DNA of 12,549 nucleotides from Deltaproteobacteria bacterium (GTDB lineage Bacteria > Bdellovibrionota_C > UBA2361 > SZUA-149 > JAITKM01). Positions 12,318-12,549 of the stretch are shown in pieces; position 1 is the stretch's first letter, and every line of letters starts with the position of its first letter. Made by a program: the position numbers and the translations under genes. The DNA is taken from positions 1-12,549 of the forward strand of contig JAITKM010000031.1 of NCBI GenBank assembly GCA_031278395.1. The letters are read 5' to 3'. The notes beneath the pieces were generated by a model. That model saw nothing but the letters and a program-made list of their open reading frames with translations, was not told the DNA's origin and made no database searches.

Positions 12318-12549
12318 ATGTATAATTATAATTTATGCTGTAGGGCGCAGCATCCGAAATTACGCTCTAAACCACATTTCAAATCATGGCAGAGGAGAGC
12401 AAAGCCTTCCTTATTTTTCCCGCGAGGTTTATCGGGGAGGAAATTGACGGAATCTGCCGCTTTTATTCTAATCTTAGTTATTTTCTTTTTAATCCTTGGT
12501 GCTGTGGGTCAACAAGACTATGAAGACGAGCTTAGACTTGCACGCATTT
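12318..12549 (+). CDS. Phage-type small membrane protein, N-terminal part (runs off the window)
   Basis: An open frame of at least 77 codons continues past the window end. Residues 1-45 are basic and unremarkable. Residues 48-64 form a membrane segment (AAFILILVIFFLILGAV), followed by GQQDYEDELRLARI. A membrane helix followed by a Gly/Asp-Tyr-Glu charged helix resembles small proteins of proteobacterial prophages and integrative elements that continue with a YCEMV motif; that part would lie outside the window, so the call is tentative. The ATG at 12318 has AAAGG seven nucleotides upstream. A TTG at 12444 with GGGGAGG three nucleotides upstream is an alternative start just before the membrane segment. 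Its G+C is higher than the host genes, consistent with an acquired element downstream of tRNA-Lys. Confidence 0.45.
   Translation, partial: MYNYNLCCRAQHPKLRSKPHFKSWQRRAKPSLFFPRGLSGRKLTESAAFILILVIFFLILGAVGQQDYEDELRLARI

Noticed and set aside
12386-12520. Second frame starting ATG at 12386 in the right-edge region
   Set aside because: It ends at an internal stop after about 44 codons and overlaps the longer open frame that contains a clear membrane segment.

Overview
The window is AT-rich bacterial DNA, probably from a Gram-negative host. Evidence: three predicted lipoproteins with lipoboxes, two proteins with one transmembrane segment and a periplasmic-looking part, a complete GatCAB amidotransferase operon, and two tRNA genes that encode CCA. 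The lipoprotein at 11479-11946 (Sbal_3080-like) and the truncated phage-type ORF at the right edge point weakly to Proteobacteria. Ser-rich linkers and an arm-bearing HU variant also occur in other phyla, so I leave the lineage open.

Left accessory region (1-3010). Two minus-strand cargo genes lie here: an endonuclease/exonuclease/phosphatase-family protein (157-1191) and an aldo/keto reductase (1496-2347). The first is much richer in G+C than its surroundings and has a Bacteroidota-type -7 motif just upstream, so it looks acquired with its own promoter. A repeat family with a 16-18 bp terminal motif appears three times: a complete 113-bp MITE-like copy at 4-116, a partial direct copy at 1367-1451 and an inverted end at 2662-2677. 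The last two, plus an outer 12-bp perfect inverted repeat (1341-1352 and 2719-2730), bracket the reductase like a transposon with no transposase. A small broken ORF (2374-2580) and about 400 bp of AT-rich noncoding DNA complete the region.

Envelope cluster (3011-7891). An HU-like protein gene is preceded by a perfect 14-bp hairpin. After a hairpin and a candidate promoter come four tightly spaced plus-strand genes: a membrane pseudokinase (HRD changed to HGN) with a C-terminal HEAT-repeat domain, a LysM lipoprotein, a large single-pass protein with a roughly 100-residue Ser-rich stretch, and a DUF192 lipoprotein. I do not recognise this arrangement as a described system. It is the best candidate here for an uncharacterised envelope-sensing or scaffolding module.

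Translation block (8065-12181). gatC, gatA and gatB are closely packed (11-nt and 1-nt gaps) and none has an evident Shine-Dalgarno sequence, unlike most of the envelope genes. They make the amidotransferase that converts misacylated Glu-tRNA(Gln) and/or Asp-tRNA(Asn). A terminator-like hairpin, a tRNA-His(GTG) gene with odd features (A at position -1, two U-U oppositions), a small lipoprotein gene and a normal tRNA-Lys(CTT) gene follow.

Right edge (12182-12549). Downstream of tRNA-Lys the base composition changes, and an ORF with one membrane segment and a phage-like motif runs off the window. Its ribosome binding site lies in a hairpin. This may be the left edge of an integrated element.
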